This document shows positions 1-6,655 of a stretch of 13,731 bases of DNA, one piece after another; position 1 is the first letter of the stretch; each line of letters begins with the position of its first letter. The notes below the pieces were generated by a model. It saw nothing but the letters and a program-made list of their open reading frames with translations, ran no database searches and was not told the DNA's origin. A program made the position numbers and the translations under genes. The stretch is from Candidatus Woesearchaeota archaeon (GTDB taxonomy: Archaea; Nanobdellota; Nanobdellia; Woesearchaeales; PXDW01), in contig PXDW01000079.1 of NCBI GenBank assembly GCA_003564925.1, forward strand, positions 1 through 13,731. Reading direction: 5' to 3'.

Positions 1-719
1 GACTGGTGTATAAAGTAAATAAATGAAGGCAGCTCTATATTATAATCAACTCTTTTTGCTACATCCCTTGTTATCCTTGCGTGCGGGTCCTGGTCAATAC
101 CTATCCCTGTTACACTTGGTGCTTTTCCGAACATGAAAGGAAGCTGTATATGCAGGATATCAGCTATTTGCAGCAAAACAGCAGATACTTTTCCAAGGTC
201 AACATGGCCGTAAATAGCCTCGAACATATTTATTGTTATTTTTTTAGAAACCTCATAAGTGAACTGGTAGTAAAGCTTCTCTTTCTGGGACTGTACATAG
301 ATGTCTTTAGGATTAATTCCGAGGGCAATGGCATCAGCAGTGTTTCTAACAGCTATTTCTTTTGCTGCTTCCATATTAGGTACTTTCGAATCAGGCCTGC
401 TAACATACCCATCAATGTCGCATATGCACAGCTTGCTCTTTGCTCCCAGATTATTGAACAGAATAAATAAGTCTATGTCAACCTTATGCCCAAAGTGAAG
501 GTCTCCAGAAGAGGCTATTCCTGTAAGCTGCAGAAACTTGCCTTTGCTTTTTATCCTTTCAGCAACTTTTTTGAAATCGCGTTCAGCAACTATTATTTTC
601 CTATTAAAGAGGTGATGGCTGCTTAGGCCCTGATATTTAAATTCTTTTAATCCAAATTCTTTGAAGACATGCTGATAGTTGTCTATTTTGTCAGATCCCC
701 ACGGGTTTATTTTTCTCAT
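1..719 (-). CDS. trpS: Tryptophanyl-tRNA synthetase, archaeal type (C-terminus cut by window edge)
   Basis: Charges tRNA-Trp with tryptophan in the cytoplasm (class I synthetase, Rossmann catalytic fold). My minus-strand translation from the ATG at 719 is open to base 1, giving 239 residues. It shows the archaeal N-terminus (INPWG near residue 4), the class I HIGH-type motif HFGH at residues 75-78 within TGIASSGDLHFGH, and the TrpRS signature IDQDPHARITRDVA at about 208-221. That signature resembles the AIDQDPxFRxTRDVA stretch of archaeal and eukaryotic TrpRS and separates it from TyrRS. The KMSKS loop and anticodon-binding domain lie beyond the left edge. The start is supported by a TATA box centred 26 bases upstream. 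It is transcribed divergently from the DUF362 gene at 807, with 87 bases between the starts. Confidence 0.9.
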   Translation of the reverse strand, partial: MRKINPWGSDKIDNYQHVFKEFGLKEFKYQGLSSHHLFNRKIIVAERDFKKVAERIKSKGKFLQLTGIASSGDLHFGHKVDIDLFILFNNLGAKSKLCICDIDGYVSRPDSKVPNMEAAKEIAVRNTADAIALGINPKDIYVQSQKEKLYYQFTYEVSKKITINMFEAIYGHVDLGKVSAVLLQIADILHIQLPFMFGKAPSVTGIGIDQDPHARITRDVAKRVDYNIELPSFIYFIHQ

Positions 720-740
720 ATCTATATATGGTAAAGCTTA

Positions 741-750
741 TTATTTATAA
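741..750 (-). promoter_or_regulatory. TATA box for trpS
   Basis: The plus-strand string ttatttataa (ttataaataa on the transcribed orientation) is centred about 26 bases upstream of the ATG at 719. This spacing predicts a leaderless trpS transcript. Confidence 0.6.
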
Positions 751-776
751 TAGTTGCTTTTTTCCTTTTGAATAGA

Positions 777-785
777 TTTAAATAT
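777..785 (+). promoter_or_regulatory. TATA box for the DUF362 gene
   Basis: The string tttaaatat is centred 26 bases before the ATG at 807, which predicts transcription starting at or next to the start codon. It is back to back with the trpS promoter. Confidence 0.6.
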
Positions 786-806
786 GACTGTATTTTTCAA
801 GGATAG

Positions 807-1808
807 ATGGAAAATGTATACTTCTCTGAGAAAGCTGACAAAGATTCAATAAAAAAAATAGCAAAAGCAGTATTCAACGATAAGAAATTAGATGGAAAGA
901 TAGCGGTAAAGCTGCATTTCGGGGAGAAAGGAAATACAAGATATGTCCAGCCTGAAGAGATAGATCCAATATTAAAAGCTTTGGAAAATAAGGATTATTT
1001 TTTGACAGACACAAACACACTATATATAGGAAGCAGGGGAAATGATGAAGACCATCTGAAGCTGGCAAAGGAACATGGGTTTTCAGAATTAGGGGATATA
1101 AAGATAGCAGGCTCGGAAAAAGAAATAGAGATTAATAAGCCGATATTCAAAAAAGTAAAGCTTGGAAAAGAAATTGCAGAGGCAGATTCCTTATTAGTTA
1201 TATCGCATTTCAAGGGGCATGTTTTGTTTGGATTCGGAGGAGCAATAAAAAATATTGGGATGGGGTGCGGCTCGAGATCCGGCAAGCTGGAGATGCATTC
1301 AGAGATAAGCCCCAGCATCAGCTCAAAGTGCAAGGCATGCGGGATATGCAAAGAGCACTGCCCTGTAAATGCAATAACCATAAAAAATGACAAGGCCAAG
1401 ATCGATTCAGAAAAATGCATAGGCTGCGCTGACTGTATAGCAGTATGCCCATACCAAGCTGTTAATATTCCATGGAGCGGTACTTCAGCTTCGAACGTAA
1501 GGAAAAGGGCGGCAGAGTATGCTTTCGGCGCTTCTTTGAATAAAAAAGCAGTATACTTTAATTTCATAGTTAGAGTTACAAAGGACTGCGACTGCCTGTC
1601 TGATTCAGAAATCATAGGAAAAGACGTAGGGATTGTCGCTTCTACAGACCCTGTTGCATTGGACAAGGCAAGCTGCGACTTATGCTATAAAAAAAACGGA
1701 AAAGATGTTTTTAAGGAAAGAACAGGAAATGACGGAACAGACATCCTGGATTATGGGGAAAAAATTGGATTAGGAAATAAGGATTATAATCTTATCAGGA
1801 TAGAATAA
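807..1808 (+). CDS. DUF362 family iron-sulfur protein with two [4Fe-4S] ferredoxin motifs (COG2768-like)
   Basis: 333 residues. The N-terminal two-thirds match the DUF362 / 'Fe-S center protein' layout: KLHFGEKGN near 35-43, FKGHVLFGFGGAIKNIGMGCGSR at about 135-157 (a conserved glycine-rich stretch), and STDPVALDKA near 279-288. A bacterial-type 2[4Fe-4S] ferredoxin module is inserted, with cysteines at 175/178/181/185 (CKACGICKEHCP) and 204/207/210/214 (CIGCADCIAVCP). A CDC pair sits at 261-263. There is no signal peptide or membrane segment, so it is cytoplasmic. The family's reaction is not established; an electron-transfer or redox role is inferred from the clusters. It stands alone with its own promoter and has no redox partner nearby in this window. 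Confidence 0.88.
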   Translation: MENVYFSEKADKDSIKKIAKAVFNDKKLDGKIAVKLHFGEKGNTRYVQPEEIDPILKALENKDYFLTDTNTLYIGSRGNDEDHLKLAKEHGFSELGDIKIAGSEKEIEINKPIFKKVKLGKEIAEADSLLVISHFKGHVLFGFGGAIKNIGMGCGSRSGKLEMHSEISPSISSKCKACGICKEHCPVNAITIKNDKAKIDSEKCIGCADCIAVCPYQAVNIPWSGTSASNVRKRAAEYAFGASLNKKAVYFNFIVRVTKDCDCLSDSEIIGKDVGIVASTDPVALDKASCDLCYKKNGKDVFKERTGNDGTDILDYGEKIGLGNKDYNLIRIE

Positions 1809-1818
1809 AAAGAATATC

Positions 1819-1827
1819 TTTATAAAT
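1819..1827 (+). promoter_or_regulatory. TATA box for the gene at 1848
   Basis: The string tttataaat is centred 25 bases before the ATG at 1848 and starts 11 bases after the DUF362 stop codon. A leaderless mRNA is predicted. Confidence 0.6.
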
Positions 1828-1847
1828 AATTATTTTCTACAGTTTTT

Positions 1848-2339
1848 ATGCTGCACGAAGAATCAATGTATTATGAAGAGCAAAATATTAATGTAGTTGT
1901 TCCTGAAGTTTCTGAAGAAGTATATAAAAAAGAAATAAAAACTGTTGATAGATATAATTATGACTTATCTGATAAGTCTGAGCTTTTCTTAAATTTTTGT
2001 TATTTCAAAAAAAAGGATAGCTCACTTTATGATATAATTTTATGCTACAAAGTTTTTTCAGACAAGCCCGAAGGTATTATCAGGTCTTCTCTAATTGTGT
2101 ATGATTCGCTTGAGAAACAGGCTTTTTTAGAAAATTCAAAGCTGCCTTCTCTTACCAATTCAGTTAAAGACCTAATGCGTCCTGAAAAAGATCGTCTTTC
2201 ACTTGTAGAAAAGATGATTTATAAGAACAATGGATTATTTGATGCTGTAAAAACATATCTTAAGGAAAAGGAATATTATGCAGATTCATTGCATGTGGGA
2301 ACTCTTATCCATGGGCTGCTTTTTTCCCAATTAAGTTAA
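1848..2339 (+). CDS. Hypothetical protein, possibly a distant relative of the paralogous pair at 4645 and 5195
   Basis: 163 residues, soluble, with no signal peptide or membrane segment. I do not recognise a named domain. The N-terminal 30 residues are acidic and look flexible; the rest is consistent with mixed or mostly helical structure. Residues 81-101 (LIVYDSLEKQAFLEN followed by LP) line up with the middle of the 5195 product (LLVYYLLDFEAMSEN followed by LP). The N-terminal halves do not obviously align. This suggests a third, diverged member of the same local family, by eye only. The well-placed TATA box 25 bases upstream supports both the gene and this start. The downstream DUF460 gene has its own promoter, so the two are probably separate transcripts. 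Confidence 0.75.
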   Translation: MLHEESMYYEEQNINVVVPEVSEEVYKKEIKTVDRYNYDLSDKSELFLNFCYFKKKDSSLYDIILCYKVFSDKPEGIIRSSLIVYDSLEKQAFLENSKLPSLTNSVKDLMRPEKDRLSLVEKMIYKNNGLFDAVKTYLKEKEYYADSLHVGTLIHGLLFSQLS

Positions 2340-2350
2340 AACAATAAAAA

Positions 2351-2360
2351 TTTATAAATA
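2351..2360 (+). promoter_or_regulatory. TATA box for the DUF460 gene
   Basis: The string tttataaata is centred about 27 bases before the ATG at 2382. The pattern is the same as for the preceding gene. Confidence 0.6.
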
Positions 2361-2381
2361 AAGTTTCTCTTCTGTTATCAG

Positions 2382-2846
2382 ATGCAGCCTTTAATCATCG
2401 GCCTAGATCCCGGAACAACAACAGCTTATGCTATTTTAGATATCGATGGTGAGATAATAAAAGTAAGCTCTAAGAGAAATATCAAGCTTTGCAATATTCT
2501 TACAGATATTATTTATCATGGAAAGCCTATTCTAGTCGGAACTGATAAAGGAAAGATTCCTTCGCTTGTCAAGAAATTTTCAAACTTAACAGGAGCAATA
2601 ATTGTAAGTCCTGATGAGGACCTTCTCTCTTGTGAGAAAAAGAAAAACATAAAGGCGAAAAACAGCCATGAGGCAGACGCTCTTTCCTCAGCTTTTTTTG
2701 CTTATGAGCAGAAAAAGAAATTGCTTGAAAGAATAAGCAATAAGCTTGAAAAAAAGGACAAGCTGGAGCTTAAGGATGAAGTTGTAAAGATAGTTTTCTC
2801 AAATAAGTCAAGTATCGACAGGGCCATTAAAACACTGGAAAGTTAG
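2382..2846 (+). CDS. Standalone DUF460 RNase H / RuvC-like fold protein
   Basis: 154 residues. The N-terminus IIGLDPGTTTAYAILDIDG (5-23) is the first strand and acidic residue (Asp9) of an RNase H/RuvC-type fold. Further family-like positions are GTDKGKIPSLVKK (53-65, with Asp55), and NSHEADALSSAFFAY (94-108), where Glu97 and Asp99 would be the late acidic residues of the active site. These match the archaeal DUF460 domain (COG2433). Known euryarchaeal COG2433 proteins are much longer, with coiled-coil and C-terminal parts; here only the domain plus a short lysine-rich helical tail is present. Nuclease or nucleic-acid binding activity is inferred from the fold and not proven for the family. 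The stop overlaps the stop of the convergent small gene by 4 bases, and a T8 run follows. Confidence 0.8.
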   Translation: MQPLIIGLDPGTTTAYAILDIDGEIIKVSSKRNIKLCNILTDIIYHGKPILVGTDKGKIPSLVKKFSNLTGAIIVSPDEDLLSCEKKKNIKAKNSHEADALSSAFFAYEQKKKLLERISNKLEKKDKLELKDEVVKIVFSNKSSIDRAIKTLES

Positions 2847-3025
2847 TTTTTTTTCTTTGAAAACTGCAGGATTATTGTTGTTATCGCAAACGCAATAAAT
2901 CCAAAGCCAAGGCCCATAAACATGCCCGCAACTATATTGCCAAAAATAAATCCAAATCCAAAACCTATAAAAAGCCCTGCTGGAATAAACAAGCCGCCTG
3001 GATTTTCTTTTTTCTCCTTTTTCAT
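2843..3025 (-). CDS. 60-residue glycine-rich membrane hairpin protein with internal duplication
   Basis: A short basic N-terminus (MKKEKKEN) is followed by a continuous hydrophobic stretch (residues 12-54) that can form two membrane helices, and a basic KKKN tail. Both ends would therefore tend to face the cytoplasm. The hydrophobic part is a tandem repeat of a 17-residue unit: AGLFIGFGFGFI (16-27) and AGMFMGLGFGFI (33-44) agree at 9 of 12 positions. The GxGxG spacing suggests tight glycine-mediated helix packing. A TATA box centred about 24 bases upstream of the ATG supports it as a real gene despite its size. It lies downstream of the asparagine-synthetase-like gene on the same strand but with its own promoter, and its stop overlaps the DUF460 stop. 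Function unknown. Confidence 0.7.
   Translation of the reverse strand: MKKEKKENPGGLFIPAGLFIGFGFGFIFGNIVAGMFMGLGFGFIAFAITTIILQFSKKKN
2847..2854 (+). terminator. Oligo-T terminator after the DUF460 gene
   Basis: Eight consecutive T residues begin directly after the TAG stop at 2844-2846, a typical archaeal intrinsic terminator. On the other strand the same bases encode the terminal lysines of the small membrane protein. Confidence 0.5.
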
Positions 3026-3041
3026 ATCTCAAATTAAATTC

Positions 3042-3055
3042 TTTAAATATATAAA
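3042..3055 (-). promoter_or_regulatory. TATA box for the small membrane protein
   Basis: The plus-strand string tttaaatatataaa is centred about 24 bases upstream of the ATG at 3025. It supports the gene and a leaderless transcript. Confidence 0.55.
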
Positions 3056-3078
3056 TATTAGTATTATTATCTTCTGAT

Positions 3079-3094
3079 AGAAAATAGAAAGAGA
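3079..3094 (-). terminator. Possible pyrimidine-rich terminator after the asparagine-synthetase-like gene
   Basis: On the minus strand the bases just after the TGA stop read tctctttctattttct. This T/C-rich tract lies between that stop and the next gene's TATA box. It is a weak, position-based call. Confidence 0.3.
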
Positions 3095-3095
3095 A

Positions 3096-4466
3096 TCAGG
3101 GGTTTTCTGTTTTTCCCGCATCAAGAAGAAAAGAAGTGTTTTCAAATTTATTTTCTAATATTTTATAATAAAGATACTCTTCTTTGCTTTCAAAATTATC
3201 TTTAACTTTTTCAAATTCATAATCAGATATTTTTCTTTCTGCGTAATCACTAAGAACTTCGCTCACTCCACCGCTTCCTTGCCAAAATTTTATTTTTTTC
3301 CTATATATAACATCATTTGGTAAAAGTTTTTCTGCAGCTTTTTTTAAAATCTTTTTTCCTTGCTTATCTTTGGTAAACACCTTCACTTCTACAGGCAAAG
3401 AAAAAGCGTATTCGACTAAATTCTTGTCTGAAAAAGGAATTCTTGCGTTTGTTCCATGGGCAGAGGACATCCTATCCACTCTTTGGAATGCTGTATTATG
3501 CAACGAGTTGGTTATTTTTATTAATTCTTTGCCTATATTATCTATGTCAGCCAAGTAATTATATCCTCCGAATAACTCATCTGATCCTTCTCCAGTTAAA
3601 ACAAGATCAACGTGTTCGGAAGTAAGCTCTGCAACAAAATAATTTAATATAGAGCTTCTTACTAAATAAGGGTCAGATGATTCAAGCATATATACAACTT
3701 CCGGCAGGGCTTTTATTATTTCATTTTCATTCAATATTCTTTCATAATGCCTAGTTCCTAGATGCTTGGATACCTTTTTTGCGTAAGGCCTGTCGCTTGA
3801 ATTTTTGGTGCCGACAAAAAAGCTGGGTATATTTTTCTTGTATTTTGAAGCGATAGCTGCTATAATGCTTGAATCCAGTCCGCCGCTAAGCCAAACACCA
3901 ATATCAGCGCACATCCTCTTCTTTACAGCTGAATCAAGATGTTCATATAATCTTTTTCCGGTGAGATTTTTATCAATCTGGCAATCTTCTGAGATGTCAA
4001 AATATTTTCTAAATCCTTTTTTAGAGTCGAAATAATGGCCCGGAGGAAATTCCTTTATCTTTCCTTTGAATTCTTTCAATGCTTTCGCTTCAGAAGCAAA
4101 AATGATGCCGTTTTTCCTTTTTATATAATATAATGGCTTTATTCCCAAATGATCTCTTGCCAGTAATAGATTTTCTCCATCATATACAACCAAAGCGAAC
4201 ATCCCGTTAAGTTTGTCAAATTCTTTGTCTGCAGCTTTTTTTAAAATCTCCTCTGCTCCGCTTACACCATCTTCAAGATATATTTCACCATCACACACAA
4301 CTATTTCATTTTTATTAAGGTAGCTGTCTTCTGAATCAGCTATAAAACTTATTTTAAATTGACCTTTTTTTATAAAATTTGATTTGCCTTTGCCCCTATG
4401 GGATAGATTATCTATCTTATCCTTTATATTTACATCAGCCTTATAAACACCTAATATTCCAGCCAT
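3096..4466 (-). CDS. Asparagine synthetase B-like protein lacking the glutaminase cysteine
   Basis: 456 residues in two domains. The C-terminal synthetase domain looks complete: PP-loop SGGLDSS (194-200), LTGEGSDELFGGY (290-302) and DRMSSAHGTNARIPFSD (331-347), so ATP-dependent activation of aspartate is plausible. The N-terminal class II glutamine amidotransferase domain is present (ARDHLGIKPLYY 103-114; FASEAKAL 123-130) but degenerate. It begins MAGI instead of MCGI, so the nucleophilic Cys is Ala. The HRGPDD-type motif is HRGKGK, and NGEIYN is DGEIYL. Glutamine hydrolysis should be lost; use of free ammonia, or another acceptor for the activated carboxylate, is inferred. It is also shorter than E. 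coli AsnB (about 554 residues). A TATA box 24 bases upstream fixes the start at the MAGI methionine, so no upstream Cys is missed. Other members of the superfamily (amidotransferase-like enzymes in glycan or natural-product pathways) remain possible. Confidence 0.85.
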   Translation of the reverse strand: MAGILGVYKADVNIKDKIDNLSHRGKGKSNFIKKGQFKISFIADSEDSYLNKNEIVVCDGEIYLEDGVSGAEEILKKAADKEFDKLNGMFALVVYDGENLLLARDHLGIKPLYYIKRKNGIIFASEAKALKEFKGKIKEFPPGHYFDSKKGFRKYFDISEDCQIDKNLTGKRLYEHLDSAVKKRMCADIGVWLSGGLDSSIIAAIASKYKKNIPSFFVGTKNSSDRPYAKKVSKHLGTRHYERILNENEIIKALPEVVYMLESSDPYLVRSSILNYFVAELTSEHVDLVLTGEGSDELFGGYNYLADIDNIGKELIKITNSLHNTAFQRVDRMSSAHGTNARIPFSDKNLVEYAFSLPVEVKVFTKDKQGKKILKKAAEKLLPNDVIYRKKIKFWQGSGGVSEVLSDYAERKISDYEFEKVKDNFESKEEYLYYKILENKFENTSFLLDAGKTENP

Positions 4467-4484
4467 ATATGACTGTATATTCTT

Positions 4485-4495
4485 AAAATATATAA
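4485..4495 (-). promoter_or_regulatory. TATA box for the asparagine-synthetase-like gene
   Basis: The plus-strand string aaaatatataa is centred about 24 bases upstream of the ATG at 4466. Together with the plus promoter near 4611 it makes a divergent intergenic region. Confidence 0.55.
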
Positions 4496-4610
4496 GGCTT
4501 TTTGTTAGTTGAACTGATTTTCAGAAAAAAATCGATTTTAAATGCTTATATCTCCTGAAAAGAAACCTTTTGCATTGTTTTTGTAATAATATATATAAAT
4601 ATTGTAAAGC

Positions 4611-4626
4611 TTTAAATATATATAAT
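4611..4626 (+). promoter_or_regulatory. TATA region for the gene at 4645
   Basis: The string tttaaatatatataat follows aaagc, the same flank as at the promoter at 5165. Its centre lies 25-29 bases before the ATG at 4645 but under 18 bases before the ATG at 4633. This favours the later start. A second AT-rich box at 4592-4600 could serve the earlier ATG. Confidence 0.5.
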
Positions 4627-4644
4627 TTTCTTATGATTTGTTGG

Positions 4645-5160
4645 ATGAGCGAAAAAAGAGGAATATTGCCGATTGTAACTAATGATATAGCTTATAAAGT
4701 ATATCATGAAATGGAAAAAAAAGGCTCTAAAGATTTTTTATACAGCAGCTTAGAAAACATGAATGATAGTATTATAGAAGAGTTTATTTGGGATATTTTA
4801 GAAAAGGGAAATGATAATCCCAGCATATACAAGGTAATAACTCCGGAGTCTTTTGCTTTTCGCTTAGTTACAATGTATAATCTTCTTAAATACAAATCAG
4901 AAAGCGTCGGGAAAAAATTTCCAAAAGCGACCAAGAATATACTAAAAGGTATTGAGGCCGATATGTATCAGCAGAACTACAATGTAGATGACATTTTTAA
5001 TCGTTTAGAAGAAGATAATCCCATCATACATACTTACATAGATTATTACAGCAAAGATATTACAAACCCATTTTTGATGTTATCTGCAAGCTCATACTTA
5101 TATAAAGTGCTTGAAAGCCAAAAAGAGGCAGATATAATGAAAAAAAACATCAGATTGTGA
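4645..5160 (+). CDS. Hypothetical helical protein, paralogue of the next gene
   Basis: 171 residues from the ATG at 4645; an in-frame ATG at 4633 (MICW...) is the alternative. The later start is preferred because it fits the TATA spacing, gives almost the same length as the neighbour (172), and aligns KRGILPIV with KRLLPYV of the neighbour. It is predicted to be largely alpha-helical and soluble, with no signal peptide. Shared features with the 5195 product are (D/T)NPIIhxY near 125 (DNPIIHTYIDYY here) and a C-terminal YKVLESQKEADIMKK matching YNMLERQAEAELMKK. I do not recognise the family. Each copy has its own promoter, so the pair looks like a tandem duplication regulated separately rather than one operon. 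Confidence 0.72.
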   Translation: MSEKRGILPIVTNDIAYKVYHEMEKKGSKDFLYSSLENMNDSIIEEFIWDILEKGNDNPSIYKVITPESFAFRLVTMYNLLKYKSESVGKKFPKATKNILKGIEADMYQQNYNVDDIFNRLEEDNPIIHTYIDYYSKDITNPFLMLSASSYLYKVLESQKEADIMKKNIRL

Positions 5161-5164
5161 AAGC

Positions 5165-5174
5165 TTTAAATATA
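5165..5174 (+). promoter_or_regulatory. TATA box for the gene at 5195
   Basis: The string tttaaatata, preceded by aaagc, is centred about 25 bases before the ATG at 5195. It starts 4 bases after the upstream stop codon. Confidence 0.6.
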
Positions 5175-5194
5175 ATTTATTTATTCTGTTTTGC

Positions 5195-5713
5195 ATGAAA
5201 AGATTATTGCCTTATGTTAAGGAAAGTAGTTATGATTTCGTAAATGATGAACTAAATGATATCCCGGACGAAGAGCAAAATACATATCTTGAAGATATCT
5301 TATTTATTATAAGTTATGAAAACAGAAAAATAGCAGATTACATATCTGATGTCCTGCCTGATTTAAGATATATCGAATCTCAATTATATGAAGCAGAAAA
5401 AGCCCTATTGGTTTATTATCTTCTTGATTTTGAGGCAATGAGTGAGAATATCATGTTGCCTAAAGTGGCTGAAGCCACTATGGATTCTGTTAATAGAGAT
5501 TTTTCAAGAAGGGGCACGGATTACATAAAAGAAAAAGCATCTGAAGTTAAAGAAACTAACCCTATAATATATTGGTACTATTTAAGAGTTCCAACTAATG
5601 CTGAAGAAATAACCAAAGATGTTTATAATGGGTTGATTGTTTATAATATGCTTGAAAGGCAGGCAGAAGCAGAACTTATGAAAAAGGAATTCAAAATTGA
5701 TAAGATTTTCTAA
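5195..5713 (+). CDS. Hypothetical helical protein, paralogue of the preceding gene
   Basis: 172 residues, acidic, predicted all-helical and soluble. It aligns end to end by eye with the 4645 product. Shared elements are the LLPYV start; EKALLVYYLLDF near 68-79, matching the LVTMYNLL segment of its neighbour; ETNPIIYWYY near 125-134, matching DNPIIHTYIDYY; and a C-terminal YNMLERQAEAELMKKEF. The central LLVYYLLDFEAMSENIMLP also resembles part of the 1848 product. No catalytic motif is visible; a protein-protein interaction scaffold is possible but unsupported. Its TATA box supports the start. The stop at 5711-5713 lies 4 bases from the stop of the convergent membrane protein gene. Confidence 0.75.
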   Translation: MKRLLPYVKESSYDFVNDELNDIPDEEQNTYLEDILFIISYENRKIADYISDVLPDLRYIESQLYEAEKALLVYYLLDFEAMSENIMLPKVAEATMDSVNRDFSRRGTDYIKEKASEVKETNPIIYWYYLRVPTNAEEITKDVYNGLIVYNMLERQAEAELMKKEFKIDKIF

Positions 5714-5717
5714 AACT

Positions 5718-6209
5718 TTAATTCTTAAAGAAATATACCCAGAATATAGCATCTAGGATTGTTACGTGCAGAAAGAATAATATAGAGCCGATTAAAGCAA
5801 TTAAAGGAGTTGGCTTTGCTGCTGCAAATGCTATGACTAAAGCCAATGATGCAAGGGCAACTATCCCTAAAGTGATTCTTATTGCTAGCCATAAAAAATT
5901 ACTCGGGTTGCTTATCATTGAAACTGTTAGAGGCATCCAGAATGCTGATGCAATTAAGATTATCGCGAGTATTAAAATATAGGCCCAGTATTTCTCTGTA
6001 ACCTCTTTTGTTAAAAGATAAAAAATAAACATAAAATAACCGATAGCGGCAAGAACCATTCCAGTAGTGTAAAAAGGAATCCAGCTTTGAGGAACACCTC
6101 CCCATAATGCCTCAGCTGTCTGCTTCTTAAATCCCCATATATAACTCCCTATAACAGCTGCTCCAAATATGATATTTACTAATAGTAATGTAAGTTTTAG
6201 CACATGCAT
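5718..6209 (-). CDS. Hypothetical multi-pass membrane protein (about five helices)
   Basis: 163 residues, strongly hydrophobic. Predicted membrane helices by eye: about 4-25 (TLLLVNIIFGAAVIGSYIWG), 43-66 (IPFYTTGMVLAAIGYFMFIFYLL), 73-97 (WAYILILAIILIASAFWMPL), 105-128 (WLAIRITLGIVALASLALVIAFA) and 132-160 (PLIALIGSILFFLHVTILDAIFWVYFF). There are few charged residues and no cysteine pairs or transporter motifs that I can name. Membrane location is well supported; function is unknown. A TATA box 26 bases upstream supports the ATG at 6209. It is the second of two minus-strand genes, but a separate promoter lies in the 44-base gap after the 6254-6604 gene, so it need not be co-transcribed. Confidence 0.75.
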   Translation of the reverse strand: MHVLKLTLLLVNIIFGAAVIGSYIWGFKKQTAEALWGGVPQSWIPFYTTGMVLAAIGYFMFIFYLLTKEVTEKYWAYILILAIILIASAFWMPLTVSMISNPSNFLWLAIRITLGIVALASLALVIAFAAAKPTPLIALIGSILFFLHVTILDAIFWVYFFKN

Positions 6210-6230
6210 ACAATTAATCAGTATGTCTGA

Positions 6231-6240
6231 TTATAAATAT
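6231..6240 (-). promoter_or_regulatory. TATA box for the membrane protein gene
   Basis: The plus-strand string ttataaatat is centred 26 bases upstream of the ATG at 6209. Confidence 0.6.
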
Positions 6241-6253
6241 TTTTCTAAGCTCA

Positions 6254-6604
6254 CTAAATTTCTTTATAATATGGCTTAGATTCCTGCCCATAGATTAATG
6301 AATAAGCTCTGTTGATTTTTTCTTTAAAGTCTTTCTCTCTGAATGTTGAAATATTTTTAAAGGTTTTATTTGCGTATTCTGCTATTTCATCAAGCTCTTT
6401 AACAGCATCCAAATTTTCTTTATTTATCACGCCTTCATATTCCTTAGGAGAATATTTTTCAGTGTATTTCTCAACCGGGTTTTTTTTAAAGCAGTTAATT
6501 ACGCATTCCTTACCTTTATATTCAAAAATAATTGTCCTTCCAAAGTATTCATTCCAATAATCAGAACTTATTCCGGTCTTTGTTATTCCAGGAATCTTTT
6601 TCAT
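6254..6604 (-). CDS. Hypothetical small soluble protein
   Basis: 116 residues, rich in Lys, Glu and Tyr. The N-terminal half (residues 1-45, with FGRTIIFEYKGKECVINCFKK) looks like beta strands with two cysteines at 34 and 38. The C-terminal half (63-116) looks helical and charged. I do not recognise a family or catalytic motif. There is no signal peptide or membrane segment. Evidence that it is real: a clean ORF with codon use like its neighbours, and an AT-only box centred exactly 26 bases before the ATG. It is divergent from the gene at 6685. Confidence 0.65.
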   Translation of the reverse strand: MKKIPGITKTGISSDYWNEYFGRTIIFEYKGKECVINCFKKNPVEKYTEKYSPKEYEGVINKENLDAVKELDEIAEYANKTFKNISTFREKDFKEKINRAYSLIYGQESKPYYKEI

Positions 6605-6622
6605 AAAATAACAAATTGAAAA

Positions 6623-6637
6623 TTATATATAAATATT
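6623..6637 (-). promoter_or_regulatory. TATA box for the gene at 6604
   Basis: The plus-strand string ttatatataaatatt is centred 26 bases upstream of the minus-strand ATG at 6604. Confidence 0.55.
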
Positions 6638-6655
6638 TTTGAAATTAAAGTTAAT

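Noticed and set aside
81..470. Plus-strand open frame of 129 codons at the left edge
   Set aside because: It lies entirely antisense to the clear TrpRS coding sequence, has no promoter at the usual spacing and no recognisable motif.
995..1666. Minus-strand open frame of 223 codons
   Set aside because: It is antisense to the DUF362 gene, whose ferredoxin cysteine motifs prove the plus-strand frame; the antisense translation has no family character.
4570..4644. Longer N-terminus for the 4645 gene from TTG at 4570 or ATG at 4633
   Set aside because: The promoter box would lie inside or too close to those starts, and the paralogue at 5195 aligns from the 4645 methionine.
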